Shown here one piece after another: positions 8,086 to 15,353 of a stretch of 23,034 nucleotides of DNA (positions are counted from its first letter, which is position 1; each line of letters opens with the position of its first letter). The notes beneath the pieces were generated by a model. The model made no database searches and was not told where the DNA came from. It was given only the letters and a program-made list of their open reading frames with translations. The position numbers were made by a program, and so were the translations under genes. This stretch comes from Anaerolineaceae bacterium UBA5211 (lineage in GTDB: Bacteria; Chloroflexota; Anaerolineae; Anaerolineales; Anaerolineaceae): NCBI GenBank assembly GCA_002412595.1, contig DHVJ01000062.1:1-23034 (forward strand), in the 5' to 3' direction.

Positions 8086-9045
8086 ATGAACAAATCACTT
8101 ATTTATATTGACACAGACCTCAGCCTGGGAACGCCCGGCGCCGAAATTGATGACGGCGCGGCATTGTTGATGCTGCTGCGCAGCCCGGAAGTTGAAGTGG
8201 CCGGCATCGGCAGCATTTTTGGCAACGTGCCCGTGAAGGATGCCACCCGCAACTTGGCTCGTTTGCTGGATATGCTGGGCAGGTCAGATATCCCCCTGGC
8301 GCAGGGCGCGGCCGGCCCGCTGGAAGGCGACATGGGCTGGTTTGCCGAGTGGCAGGCCGGTTACGGCGCCACGCTGCCTTTCACTTATAACAAACCGCGG
8401 GAAAGCGCCGCGGATATGCTGGTACGGTTGGCGCACGCCTATCCCGGCCAATTGAATGTAATCGCCATTGGCCCCTCCACCAACCTGGCCCTGGCGCTGG
8501 AAAAAGACCCCGATATCGCCTTCAAAGTCAAGCAGGTTGTCGCCATGGGCGGCTCATTCGGCAGCCAGCCGCAGGAGCCGGAGTTCAACGTGCACTGCGA
8601 CCCAGCCGCTGCCCGCAGGATATGCGCGGCAGACTGGCCGCTGACCCTGCTGGGGCTGGAGATCACCCGTCAGGCGGCTTTCTCGCGCGCCCAATTCGCG
8701 GCCCTGCCCGAAAGCGACCCGGCCGCAAGCCTGCTCAGGCAGCAGGCAGCCGGCTGGATCGACCGTGTGGAAGCCATGGGCTGGGAAAAGGACGGCTGCT
8801 CCCTGCATGACGCGGCGGCGGCAGCTTACCTGCTGCAGGCAGACTTGTTCCATTCGGTACCTGCCGAGGTCGAAATTTCAGACGGCAGCCGTTTACCGAT
8901 CGGGACCACTTTGGTCAACCCCGTGCCGCGATCGCAAGGCAGCAATACCCGCGTGGTCACCACTGTTAAAGCCAGGCAGTGCAAAGAACTTATTTGGTCA
9001 TTCATTGACCCATCATTTTCATTTCAGGAGGAAGCACGTGCATAA
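8086..9045 (+). CDS. Nucleoside hydrolase (IunH/RihA-type family)
   Basis: This 319-residue enzyme should split ribonucleosides into base and ribose. The N-terminal calcium/ribose motif is present as DTD (9-11) and, after a longer than usual loop, DD (22-23). AIGPSTNLALAL, VAMGGSFG and EFNVHCDPAAARRI follow in the expected order, and a His-Asp pair (SLHDAAAAAYLL, His at 241) supplies the usual catalytic histidine. The insertion between DTD and DD is a variation from the common DTDxGxDD form. The ATG at 8086 is chosen because the longer frame would begin inside the terminator hairpin; no good ribosome binding site precedes it. It is translationally overlapped by the following kinase. Base preference is unknown. 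Confidence 0.9.
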   Translation: MNKSLIYIDTDLSLGTPGAEIDDGAALLMLLRSPEVEVAGIGSIFGNVPVKDATRNLARLLDMLGRSDIPLAQGAAGPLEGDMGWFAEWQAGYGATLPFTYNKPRESAADMLVRLAHAYPGQLNVIAIGPSTNLALALEKDPDIAFKVKQVVAMGGSFGSQPQEPEFNVHCDPAAARRICAADWPLTLLGLEITRQAAFSRAQFAALPESDPAASLLRQQAAGWIDRVEAMGWEKDGCSLHDAAAAAYLLQADLFHSVPAEVEISDGSRLPIGTTLVNPVPRSQGSNTRVVTTVKARQCKELIWSFIDPSFSFQEEARA

Positions 9046-9958
9046 TCTATCTTTTTTTTGTTACGGCGAAGTGGGCGTGGATAACATCATCCAGGCCGAC
9101 CAGCTGCCCAGTCCCGAAATCGCGGTTTTTCCCCAGGCCGAAAGCTACCACATCGGCGGCGCGGCCGCCAACACAGCCGTCTGGCTGGCGCGCATGGGCG
9201 TTCCGGTGGGGTTGAGCGGCAACATCATCGGGGATGACCTGTACGGGACGCAATTGCAGACCTGGTTAGGACAGCACAACGGGCTGGATCTGGCCGCTCT
9301 GGAAATCAAACCCGCCACCACCACACCCTTTACGCGCGCCATCGTCACACCGGACGGTGAGCGCTCTTTCCTGATCTTTTACTACCCGCAAACACCCAAG
9401 AGTCCCTTCAGTCTGGATATGCTGAAAGGGGCACGTTATTTAGCCCTGGACCTATACGGCGGCCCGGAGCGCATTCAGGCTGCCAAAACCGCGCACAAAG
9501 CCGGGGTGCAAACCACCATCGGCGACGTGATCTGGCCGGAGCACGAGGTGCTGCCCTTCACGGACATTGCCACCAATTCCGGCTCCTACATCCGCAACAT
9601 CTTCCCGGGCGTGGACGTGCACCAGCACGCCCGCAAGCTGCAAACCATCAATAAAGGCATCGTCATCACCACCGACGGCGGGGATGAGGTTTTCGCCATC
9701 GACCGCGACGGCAGCACCTTTATTGCCTGCCCGCCCAAAGTGGAAGTGCTGGACGCCACCGGCGCCGGCGACGCTTTCCGCGCGGGTTTGCTGTACGGCC
9801 TGGACAAGGGCCTGGATTTGGCCGCCAGCGTGTGCTGGGGCATGGCCACCGGCTCGCTGAAGGTCGGCCACATCGGCGCGGCCACTACCCTGCCCGCGTT
9901 CGCAGAGATAGAAACGCTGGCCAACGCGTTGATTGCTAAAGGCGTGCAGCCGGCTTAA
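9038..9958 (+). CDS. PfkB family carbohydrate/nucleoside kinase (ribokinase-like)
   Basis: The 306-residue product carries both PfkB signatures: GGAAANTAVWLARMG near residue 40, followed by GNIIGDD, and DATGAGDAFRAG near 239-250 with the catalytic Asp at about 245. It probably phosphorylates a sugar or nucleoside released by its neighbours. The start is GTG at 9038, with AGGAGG (9027-9032) at ideal spacing; an in-frame start much further upstream lies inside the hydrolase gene and is rejected. The eight-base overlap with the hydrolase stop suggests coupled translation and a joint step: cleavage, then phosphorylation. It is clearly different from the ribokinase at 19253, so the substrate may differ. 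Confidence 0.88.
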   Translation: MHNLSFFCYGEVGVDNIIQADQLPSPEIAVFPQAESYHIGGAAANTAVWLARMGVPVGLSGNIIGDDLYGTQLQTWLGQHNGLDLAALEIKPATTTPFTRAIVTPDGERSFLIFYYPQTPKSPFSLDMLKGARYLALDLYGGPERIQAAKTAHKAGVQTTIGDVIWPEHEVLPFTDIATNSGSYIRNIFPGVDVHQHARKLQTINKGIVITTDGGDEVFAIDRDGSTFIACPPKVEVLDATGAGDAFRAGLLYGLDKGLDLAASVCWGMATGSLKVGHIGAATTLPAFAEIETLANALIAKGVQPA

Positions 9959-9967
9959 GGGTTAAGC

Positions 9968-10816
9968 ATGAATGATCCTCTCGGCCTCGTCAACCATATC
10001 CTCAATAAAAGCTTTGTGGACGGCCCGGGCAACCGCGCGGTCATTTTCATGCAGGGCTGCAATTTCCGCTGCCTGTACTGCCACAATCCCTACACCATCC
10101 AATATTGCAACGCCTGCGGTTTGTGCGTGGAAACCTGCCCGCAGCATGCTCTGACACTGGGAAAAGATAAAATATTTTGGAACGAGGACATTTGCTTGGA
10201 ATGTGACGAGTGTATTCGCACTTGTCCTTCTTCTTCCTCCCCGCGCACGCACAGCTACACGCCGGAGGCTTTGTGGGAGCAAATTTCCCATATTGGGCCG
10301 TTCATCACCGGCGTCAGCGTCTCCGGCGGCGAGCCCTCGCTGCAGGTTGCCTTCCTGGCCCAATTCTTTCAGTTGGTCAAGGAAAACTCAACCCTGACCA
10401 CATTAATTGAAACCAACGGCTTTGCCGGGCCGCAGGCTTACACAGCCATGCTGCCCTGGCTGGATATGGCCATGCTGGACCTGAAGTGCAGCCACCCGCG
10501 CAAACATGAGAAACTAACCGGGCAGCCGCTCGACAGCGTACTGGAAAGCATGCGCTTTTTTGCCGCCCAGGGTAAGTTGCAGCAAGTCCAGCAGGTAATC
10601 GTGCCCGGCTTTACCGACTCCGTTGAAGACATGCAGCGCACCGCGAAACTGCTGGCCGGCGTTGACCCTGAAATCCGCCTGCGCCTGCTGCGCTTCCGCC
10701 CGCACGGCGCCAACGGCCCGTCCGCCGAATGGCAGTCGCCCACGGACGAGCACATGGACACGCTGGTGGAAACTGCCCGCGGGTGCGGGCTAAAAGAAGT
10801 GGAACGTTCGCTATAA
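9968..10816 (+). CDS. yjjW: Glycyl radical enzyme activase, YjjW-like radical SAM protein
   Basis: This 282-residue protein has the radical SAM motif CNFRCLYC (Cys31, 35, 38), preceded by FVDGPGNRAVIFMQG as in pyruvate formate-lyase activases. Two ferredoxin-type 4Fe-4S motifs are inserted: Cys47, 50, 53, 57 and Cys76, 79, 82, 86. The SAM-binding SGGEP segment follows. Such activases use SAM cleavage to place a radical on a glycine of their partner enzyme. The partner YjjI-like gene follows 29 bases later, and the pairing matches the yjjW-yjjI arrangement in enterobacteria. An AAGGG stretch overlapping the kinase stop serves the ATG. The assignment to an activase is firm; the YjjW subfamily is inferred from the partner and the double ferredoxin insert. 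Confidence 0.88.
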   Translation: MNDPLGLVNHILNKSFVDGPGNRAVIFMQGCNFRCLYCHNPYTIQYCNACGLCVETCPQHALTLGKDKIFWNEDICLECDECIRTCPSSSSPRTHSYTPEALWEQISHIGPFITGVSVSGGEPSLQVAFLAQFFQLVKENSTLTTLIETNGFAGPQAYTAMLPWLDMAMLDLKCSHPRKHEKLTGQPLDSVLESMRFFAAQGKLQQVQQVIVPGFTDSVEDMQRTAKLLAGVDPEIRLRLLRFRPHGANGPSAEWQSPTDEHMDTLVETARGCGLKEVERSL

Positions 10817-10845
10817 TTGAATAATTATTTAAAGGAATTAGTGTT

Positions 10846-12432
10846 ATGGAAAAACGAAGATTGCCCGAACCTTTCATGGAATTCGAAGACCTGCGGCAGG
10901 GCTTGACTGCTGAAATGGTTACGCCCTTCAAACAGCACGTATCCGACCTGCTGCACGCGCATGATCTGATCTACGAACAAAAACGCGACGCGCTGGCCGC
11001 CGCAGCGGTGGGCAGCCTGCCCTACCCGCCCATTTCAGCCGCCGCGCGCGAACTGCTGCAATCCGGCGTGCTGTGCGTGCTGGGTGAGGGCGCCGCGCCC
11101 TACCACCCGCGCTACGTGGCCCCTGATTACGCCAGAATCCTGCATGAGGGCAGCCCCTTCCTGGAACTGAAACCTGCGCAGACCCTGTTCGACGCCACCA
11201 CCAGCCTGCTGACAGCTTATAAATACTTCCCGGCCGGCGGCCTGCCGGTTTTCATCGGGCGCCTGGACGAACTGCTGGAACCCTACATCGACACTGTTTC
11301 ACCCGAAACCGCGCGCCAGGTGCTGAAATCCTTCTGGCTGCTGGTGGACCGCCTCAACCCCAGCGGATTCGTGCATGCCGACCTGGGTCCGGCCGCCAGT
11401 AAAACCGGCGCGCTGCTGCTGGACGTGGACCGCGAGCTGGGCACCATCACCAACCTGACCCTGCGCTACGACCCGCAGCACACCCCGCAGGAATTTGCCC
11501 TCCAGGCCATTTCTAACGCGCTGGGCGTGACCAAACCCTACTTCCTCAACCACCCGGCCATGGCGGCCGATTGGGGCGAAGATTATGTCATCGCCAGCTG
11601 CTATAACGCCCTGCCGCTCAAAGGCGGCATTTATACGCTGGTGCGTCTGAACCTGAAACGCGCCGCGGAAATGGCAGACGACGACCCCGAGCGCTTTCTG
11701 GACGAAACCCTGCCGGAAATCGGCAAGAACTGGACAGAGGTCATCGCCAGCCGCGCGCGCTACATCATTGAGGATGTGCGCTGGTTCGAAGACAACTTCT
11801 GGATCGAGGAAGGCTTATTGGATAAGCACAAATTCTCGGCCTACGCCGGCGTTTTCGGGCTGGCCGAAGCGGTCAACCATTTCACCCGGACGGACGCACA
11901 TCCGGAAGCCAGCTATGGCCATGACAAAGCCGCCAACCGCCTGGCGGAGCGCATCACCACGCGCATCCACGAGGTGCTGGAGGATAACCCGGTAGCCTCT
12001 TGCGAAGGCACGGACGGCAAAGCCTGTTACCACGCCCAGGTGGGCATCACCTCCGACCTGGACACCACGCCCGCCACGCGCGTCCCTTCGGGCGAGGAAC
12101 CGGAACTATATGAGCACATCCTCACGGAAGCACCCACGCATAAGTGGATCAACGGCGGCATCAGCACCATCCTGGAATTCGACCAGACCGCCGCGCAGAA
12201 CCCGGCCGCCGTGCTGGATATCATCCAGGGCGCCTTCAAAGCCGGCATCCGCAACCTGTCGATTGGCAGCGCCAACTCCGAGTTCGTGCGCGTGACCGGC
12301 TACCTGATCCGGCGCGCCGACCTGGAAGCGCACAAAGCCGAGAAAGCCCTGCGGTATTCTTCCGCCGCGCTGGGCAGCGGCGTGATGGAAAATCACCCCA
12401 ACCACCTGCACCGCATCCCGCGCAAGGTTTAG
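10846..12432 (+). CDS. yjjI: Glycyl radical enzyme of the YjjI family (DUF3029), substrate unknown
   Basis: This 528-residue anaerobic enzyme has a C-terminal glycyl radical motif VRVTGYL, with the radical glycine at residue 485 (codon 12298-12300), only 43 residues from the end. A candidate thiyl cysteine is Cys252 in VIASCYNAL. The length, close to the roughly 516 residues of E. coli YjjI, and the adjacent activase support the YjjI family rather than pyruvate formate-lyase, which is far longer. I know of no established reaction for this family. In E. coli the pair is next to deoCABD, and here it is within nucleoside uptake and cleavage genes, so a nucleoside-derived sugar or base is a reasonable but unproved substrate. 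AAAGGA at 10831-10836 supports the start. Oxygen exposure should inactivate it. Confidence 0.82.
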   Translation: MEKRRLPEPFMEFEDLRQGLTAEMVTPFKQHVSDLLHAHDLIYEQKRDALAAAAVGSLPYPPISAAARELLQSGVLCVLGEGAAPYHPRYVAPDYARILHEGSPFLELKPAQTLFDATTSLLTAYKYFPAGGLPVFIGRLDELLEPYIDTVSPETARQVLKSFWLLVDRLNPSGFVHADLGPAASKTGALLLDVDRELGTITNLTLRYDPQHTPQEFALQAISNALGVTKPYFLNHPAMAADWGEDYVIASCYNALPLKGGIYTLVRLNLKRAAEMADDDPERFLDETLPEIGKNWTEVIASRARYIIEDVRWFEDNFWIEEGLLDKHKFSAYAGVFGLAEAVNHFTRTDAHPEASYGHDKAANRLAERITTRIHEVLEDNPVASCEGTDGKACYHAQVGITSDLDTTPATRVPSGEEPELYEHILTEAPTHKWINGGISTILEFDQTAAQNPAAVLDIIQGAFKAGIRNLSIGSANSEFVRVTGYLIRRADLEAHKAEKALRYSSAALGSGVMENHPNHLHRIPRKV

Positions 12433-12456
12433 CGCACTTTCTGGCCGCCTGCATCC

Positions 12457-13536
12457 ATGAAACCATCAACGCTGATAGCAAAAAAGCGCCCTGAGCTCCC
12501 TCGAAGGGCAGCATTTTTAAAGAAAATGACGAGACGAGCATCCAACCTGCTCATTCCGCTGGGCGCCTGCCTGCTGGCCGGCGCGCTGCTGATCCTGGCT
12601 ACCGGCGAGAACCCGATCAGCACTTACGCCAACCTGTTTGACAGCGGCTTTTCCTGCCATGACGGCGCCGGGCGCTGTGCCTTTCTAACCACCCTGCAAT
12701 TCGCCACCCCACTCATCTTCAGCGGCCTATCCGCCGCAGTAGCCTTGCGGGCCGGCTTCTTCTCCATCGGCCAGGCCGGGCAGATGCTGCTGGGCGCCGC
12801 GGGCGCCTGCTGGATTGGCAGCCGCTTCAACTTGCCCGCAACCGTTCACCCAGCCATTGCATTAGCCGCGGCGGCCTTCTTCGGAGCATTGTGGGGGCTG
12901 CTGCCGGCGCTGCTGCGCGAGCTGACCGGCGCCAACGAGATCATCGTGACCCTGCTGCTCAATCCCATCGCGGGCGTGCTGTCCGGGCTGTTCCCATTGG
13001 GGCGCATTCAGGACAGCGCCAAACTGCTGCCCTTAGTCGTCAGCACCAAGCTGTCCGCGGGCTTCCCGCTGGCGCTCTTGTTTGCCGTGCTGGTGTATAT
13101 CCTGTTGTGGAAAACGGGCTGGGGGCTGGCCGTGCGCAGTGCCGCACAAGCGCCGCGCTTCGCCAAATACGCGGGCGTCAATCCGCACAAAACCGTCATC
13201 ACCGCCATGCTGCTGAGCGGCGCGCTGGCCGGACTGGCCGGCGCCGTGGAAGTGCTGGGCGTACACTACCACTACGTCTCGAGCTTCTCGGCCGTCAACG
13301 ACTTTGACGGGCTGATCGTGGCCTTTGCCGGCGGGCTGCACCCTTTGGGGGTGATCCTGCTGTCCGTCCTGCTGGGCGGCCTGCGCTCCGGCGCGCTGGT
13401 CGGCCTGCAAATCCGCTCCGGCATCCCGCGCGAGCTGGGCGGCGCGCTGATCGCGCTGCTGCTGGTCTTCACGGCCATGCACAAATTCTATCGGGTCAAT
13501 GGACAAGACCACAGCGAAAGCCGGAACACGAACTAA
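12457..13536 (+). CDS. Extra BMP-type ABC permease 1 paralogue without partner genes
   Basis: The product has 359 residues, or 336 if the ATG at 12526 is used; neither start has a convincing ribosome binding site. It parallels the permease at 5945-7045: FSGLSAAVALRAGFFSIGQA, SGALAGLAGAVEVLGVHYHY and IPRELGGALIALLL match its landmarks. The membrane helices are intact and no frameshift is visible. BMP importers normally need a second, shorter permease, an ATPase and a lipoprotein, none of which follows here. It might share the subunits of the main importer to change specificity, or be a leftover of a second importer cut by the later insertion. A short seven-base-stem hairpin directly after the stop lacks a T run. 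Confidence 0.85.
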   Translation: MKPSTLIAKKRPELPRRAAFLKKMTRRASNLLIPLGACLLAGALLILATGENPISTYANLFDSGFSCHDGAGRCAFLTTLQFATPLIFSGLSAAVALRAGFFSIGQAGQMLLGAAGACWIGSRFNLPATVHPAIALAAAAFFGALWGLLPALLRELTGANEIIVTLLLNPIAGVLSGLFPLGRIQDSAKLLPLVVSTKLSAGFPLALLFAVLVYILLWKTGWGLAVRSAAQAPRFAKYAGVNPHKTVITAMLLSGALAGLAGAVEVLGVHYHYVSSFSAVNDFDGLIVAFAGGLHPLGVILLSVLLGGLRSGALVGLQIRSGIPRELGGALIALLLVFTAMHKFYRVNGQDHSESRNTN

Positions 13537-13556
13537 AATCCTGCTTCAGGATTCAC

Positions 13557-13582
13557 TTGACAAAACCTGACAGAAGTTGACA
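13557..13582 (+). repeat. Three TGACA direct repeats at 10-base spacing upstream of the AbiEi gene
   Basis: TGACA occurs at 13558, 13568 and 13578, so the copies lie on one face of the helix. Two of the three are TTGACA, which also looks like a -35 box, but no matching -10 box was found at proper spacing. They might be binding sites for a regulator such as the AbiEi protein encoded about 90 bases downstream, or chance. Confidence 0.35.
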
Positions 13583-13673
13583 TCTTGAAATCTTTCTGAC
13601 CTTATCAGGATGATCGCTTCAGATAGCAACCAGCGTTATTTACAACCACACTTATTTTATTTACTATACAGGA

Positions 13674-14285
13674 ATGGTTGTATATAATAAAAACACCTCA
13701 CTTGAAAAAATCCGGGGAATGCTGAGCGCCCAAAACGGGATCCTGAGAAGCGCGGATCTCGAACAAAACGGGATTCCAAGAATCTACCTTTCCATTCTGG
13801 TAAAGGACAGTAAGCTTCGCAGAATATCCAGAGGTGTGTACGCGGCCATCAACATACTTGTGGATGAAATGGTTATCATTCAAGCCAGATTTAAGAACGC
13901 CAATTTTTCCCACGGCACGGCACTCTACCTTTTGGACTTAACCGACCGTACACCATTAACCTATACGGTTACAGTTCCTTCCGGGTATAACGCTACTTCT
14001 TTGAAAGCAGATGGGGTAAGGGTATTTTTTGTTAAAAGAGAACTGCGTGAACTGGGAGCAATCACCCTGTCATCACCTTATGGAAACAACATCCAGACCT
14101 ATAATCCGGAGAGGACGATTTGCGACATTTTGCGAAACAGGAACCAATTGGATATCCAGATCGTCAACGAAGCATTGAAAAGATACGCAACGCGAAAAGA
14201 CAGGGACATTCATCAACTGTATCAATATGCAAGTCAATTCAGAATTGAAAAGATCGTAAGAAACAACATCGAAATCCTTCTATGA
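13674..14285 (+). CDS. abiEi: AbiEi-type antitoxin / transcriptional repressor (type IV toxin-antitoxin)
   Basis: This 203-residue protein starts with a winged-helix region (LRSADLEQNGIPRIYLSILV, then SKLRRISRGVYA, about residues 25-60). The typical AbiEi antitoxin domain follows, with the FSHGTALYLLDLTDRTP motif and later YNPERTICDILRNRNQLD. Family members repress their own operon and counter the AbiEii nucleotidyltransferase toxin, giving phage abortive infection. The stop overlaps the ATG of the toxin relic (ATGA), the standard operon form. Base composition is lower in GC than the permease before it, in line with transfer. The start at 13674 has AGGA directly against it; an ATG at 13719 is the alternative. 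The antitoxin looks complete while the toxin is broken. Confidence 0.85.
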   Translation: MVVYNKNTSLEKIRGMLSAQNGILRSADLEQNGIPRIYLSILVKDSKLRRISRGVYAAINILVDEMVIIQARFKNANFSHGTALYLLDLTDRTPLTYTVTVPSGYNATSLKADGVRVFFVKRELRELGAITLSSPYGNNIQTYNPERTICDILRNRNQLDIQIVNEALKRYATRKDRDIHQLYQYASQFRIEKIVRNNIEILL

Positions 14286-14410
14286 GCAAAGCCATGCAAT
14301 TAAAAGTAAGAATTAATTTTCTTGCAAAGGAAAACACATTCCCGCTCAGGCAGTTCTACAGAACTTCATGCTGGAGCGTTTATTAGTATTGGAAATTGGA
14401 TTTCAAGCAA
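14282..14410 (+). pseudogene. Frameshifted and truncated AbiEii toxin relic
   Basis: Starting within the antitoxin stop, the frame reads MSKAMQLKVRINFLAKEN, like the start of AbiEii nucleotidyltransferases. It then goes off frame and stops at 14386. From 14341 another frame (offset by two) gives PAQAVLQNFMLERLL, the next part of the usual AbiEii N-terminus, so a one-base deletion just before 14341 explains the break. No nucleotidyltransferase core (GGxxL and DxD region) follows: the sequence passes into a permease fragment at about 14411. The toxin is therefore certainly non-functional here. Confidence 0.75.
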
Positions 14411-14518
14411 ATCCCGCGCGAGCTGGGCGGCGCGCTGATCGCCCTGCTGCTAATTTTCAGCACCACGCACAAATTCTACCAAGTTAATGGGAAAAGCGAA
14501 CGCAAAAATTTGACTTAA
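14411..14518 (+). pseudogene. Duplicated 3' end of a BMP-type permease gene
   Basis: The translated frame gives IPRELGGALIALLLIF, then HKFYQVNG, ending at a TAA at 14516-14518. It aligns with the C-terminus of the permease at 12457-13536 (from 13430). The first 30 bases are identical, and by hand count 68 of the first 81 bases match, after which the tails diverge. No upstream part of a permease is present. The fragment is what remains of a second permease copy, or a duplication made when the AbiE segment arrived. Confidence 0.8.
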
Positions 14519-14959
14519 CTATTTCGCCGCGGGGATCTGGCGCCACAGGACCAGCGTGCCGACGATGCCCACCAGCAACGCCAGCGGGCAGACGATGACC
14601 GCCAGGATGAAGAAGGCGCCTTCCAAGAAGCCCAGCAGGCTGCCCAGAAATGCCGAGGTAGTCATAGTCCCCAGCGCGTAGAACATGTTGTGCAGCACCA
14701 CGCCAAGCAGGAACCCGGCCGCCGCGCAGCCGCAGGCCAGCAGGAATAACTTTACTTTCCCGGTCAGCTTCGCCCGCATAACCATCACCACCAATCCCAC
14801 CCCGGCCAGCGTGAACATTCCCCACAGGGCAAAGATGTTGGTGCCCGCCAGAAAGTCCATGTTGTCCGAGAACATCAGGAAGACCACCAGGGCTCCCAAG
14901 GCTACCAGGATGATGAAGAGCGATTGGATCGTCAGAATACGGTTTTTCAGGATATGCAT
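14519..14959 (-). CDS. Small membrane protein with four predicted helices, unrecognised
   Basis: This 146-residue protein is almost wholly hydrophobic. Helices lie at about residues 10-30, 40-60, 68-92 and 100-140, joined by short loops such as MRAKLTGKVK. It has no motif I recognise. GC content matches the host background rather than the AT-rich segment to its right, so it is probably native. Its stop directly abuts the stop of the permease fragment on the other strand (convergent). No strong ribosome binding site is seen before its ATG. Confidence 0.65.
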   Translation of the reverse strand: MHILKNRILTIQSLFIILVALGALVVFLMFSDNMDFLAGTNIFALWGMFTLAGVGLVVMVMRAKLTGKVKLFLLACGCAAAGFLLGVVLHNMFYALGTMTTSAFLGSLLGFLEGAFFILAVIVCPLALLVGIVGTLVLWRQIPAAK

Positions 14960-15353
14960 AGTTTTATCTTAGCGGATTTTGGGAAAGATTACAAACAGGC
15001 TAAATTTTACGCGCCCCATCCAATTACTCTGAATCCCGCTCTACACATTCGAGCTTACTAACTAGCTCAACCACTGTTACTTCACGACTCGATGGTTTTG
15101 GATATTTGGGCAATGAAGAAGGAAGATATTATTCAAGATAAATGACCAGTTCATAATCCCACCAGGTTCACCTTGTACCCTCAAGTGGGAGGGATAATAA
15201 GCTAATCTATGTTCTTTTTATTTCACAACATAAATCGCCATTTTTGGGGATTTATTACTTTTTTTCACATCAATATATGCAAATCTGCTAATAATTCAGT
15301 GTAAGGAGTTACATAGAATTGAAAACAAAATTCAAAATTTTTTATTTATAAAA
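14960..15353. other. Gene-free spacer of about 390 bases at the edge of the AT-rich segment
   Basis: No open frame, tRNA or repeat array could be supported here. The left part (to about 15070) is of mixed composition and the right part is strongly AT-rich, so the composition boundary of the acquired segment lies in this spacer. A weak inverted repeat (CCCTC/GAGGG around 15178-15195) lacks a T run and is not a convincing terminator. The minus-strand SieB-like gene ends at 15354, so its 3' untranslated region lies here. Confidence 0.5.

Noticed and set aside
8765..9037. Long N-terminal extension of the PfkB kinase
   Set aside because: It overlaps the hydrolase gene in another frame, and the GTG at 9038 has an ideal ribosome binding site and the right family start.
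13537..13553. Hairpin after the lone permease as a terminator
   Set aside because: The seven-base stem has only a three-base loop and no T run follows.
15000..15200. tRNA or attachment-site remnant at the edge of the AT-rich segment
   Set aside because: No cloverleaf, T-loop consensus or matching direct repeat at the other boundary could be found.
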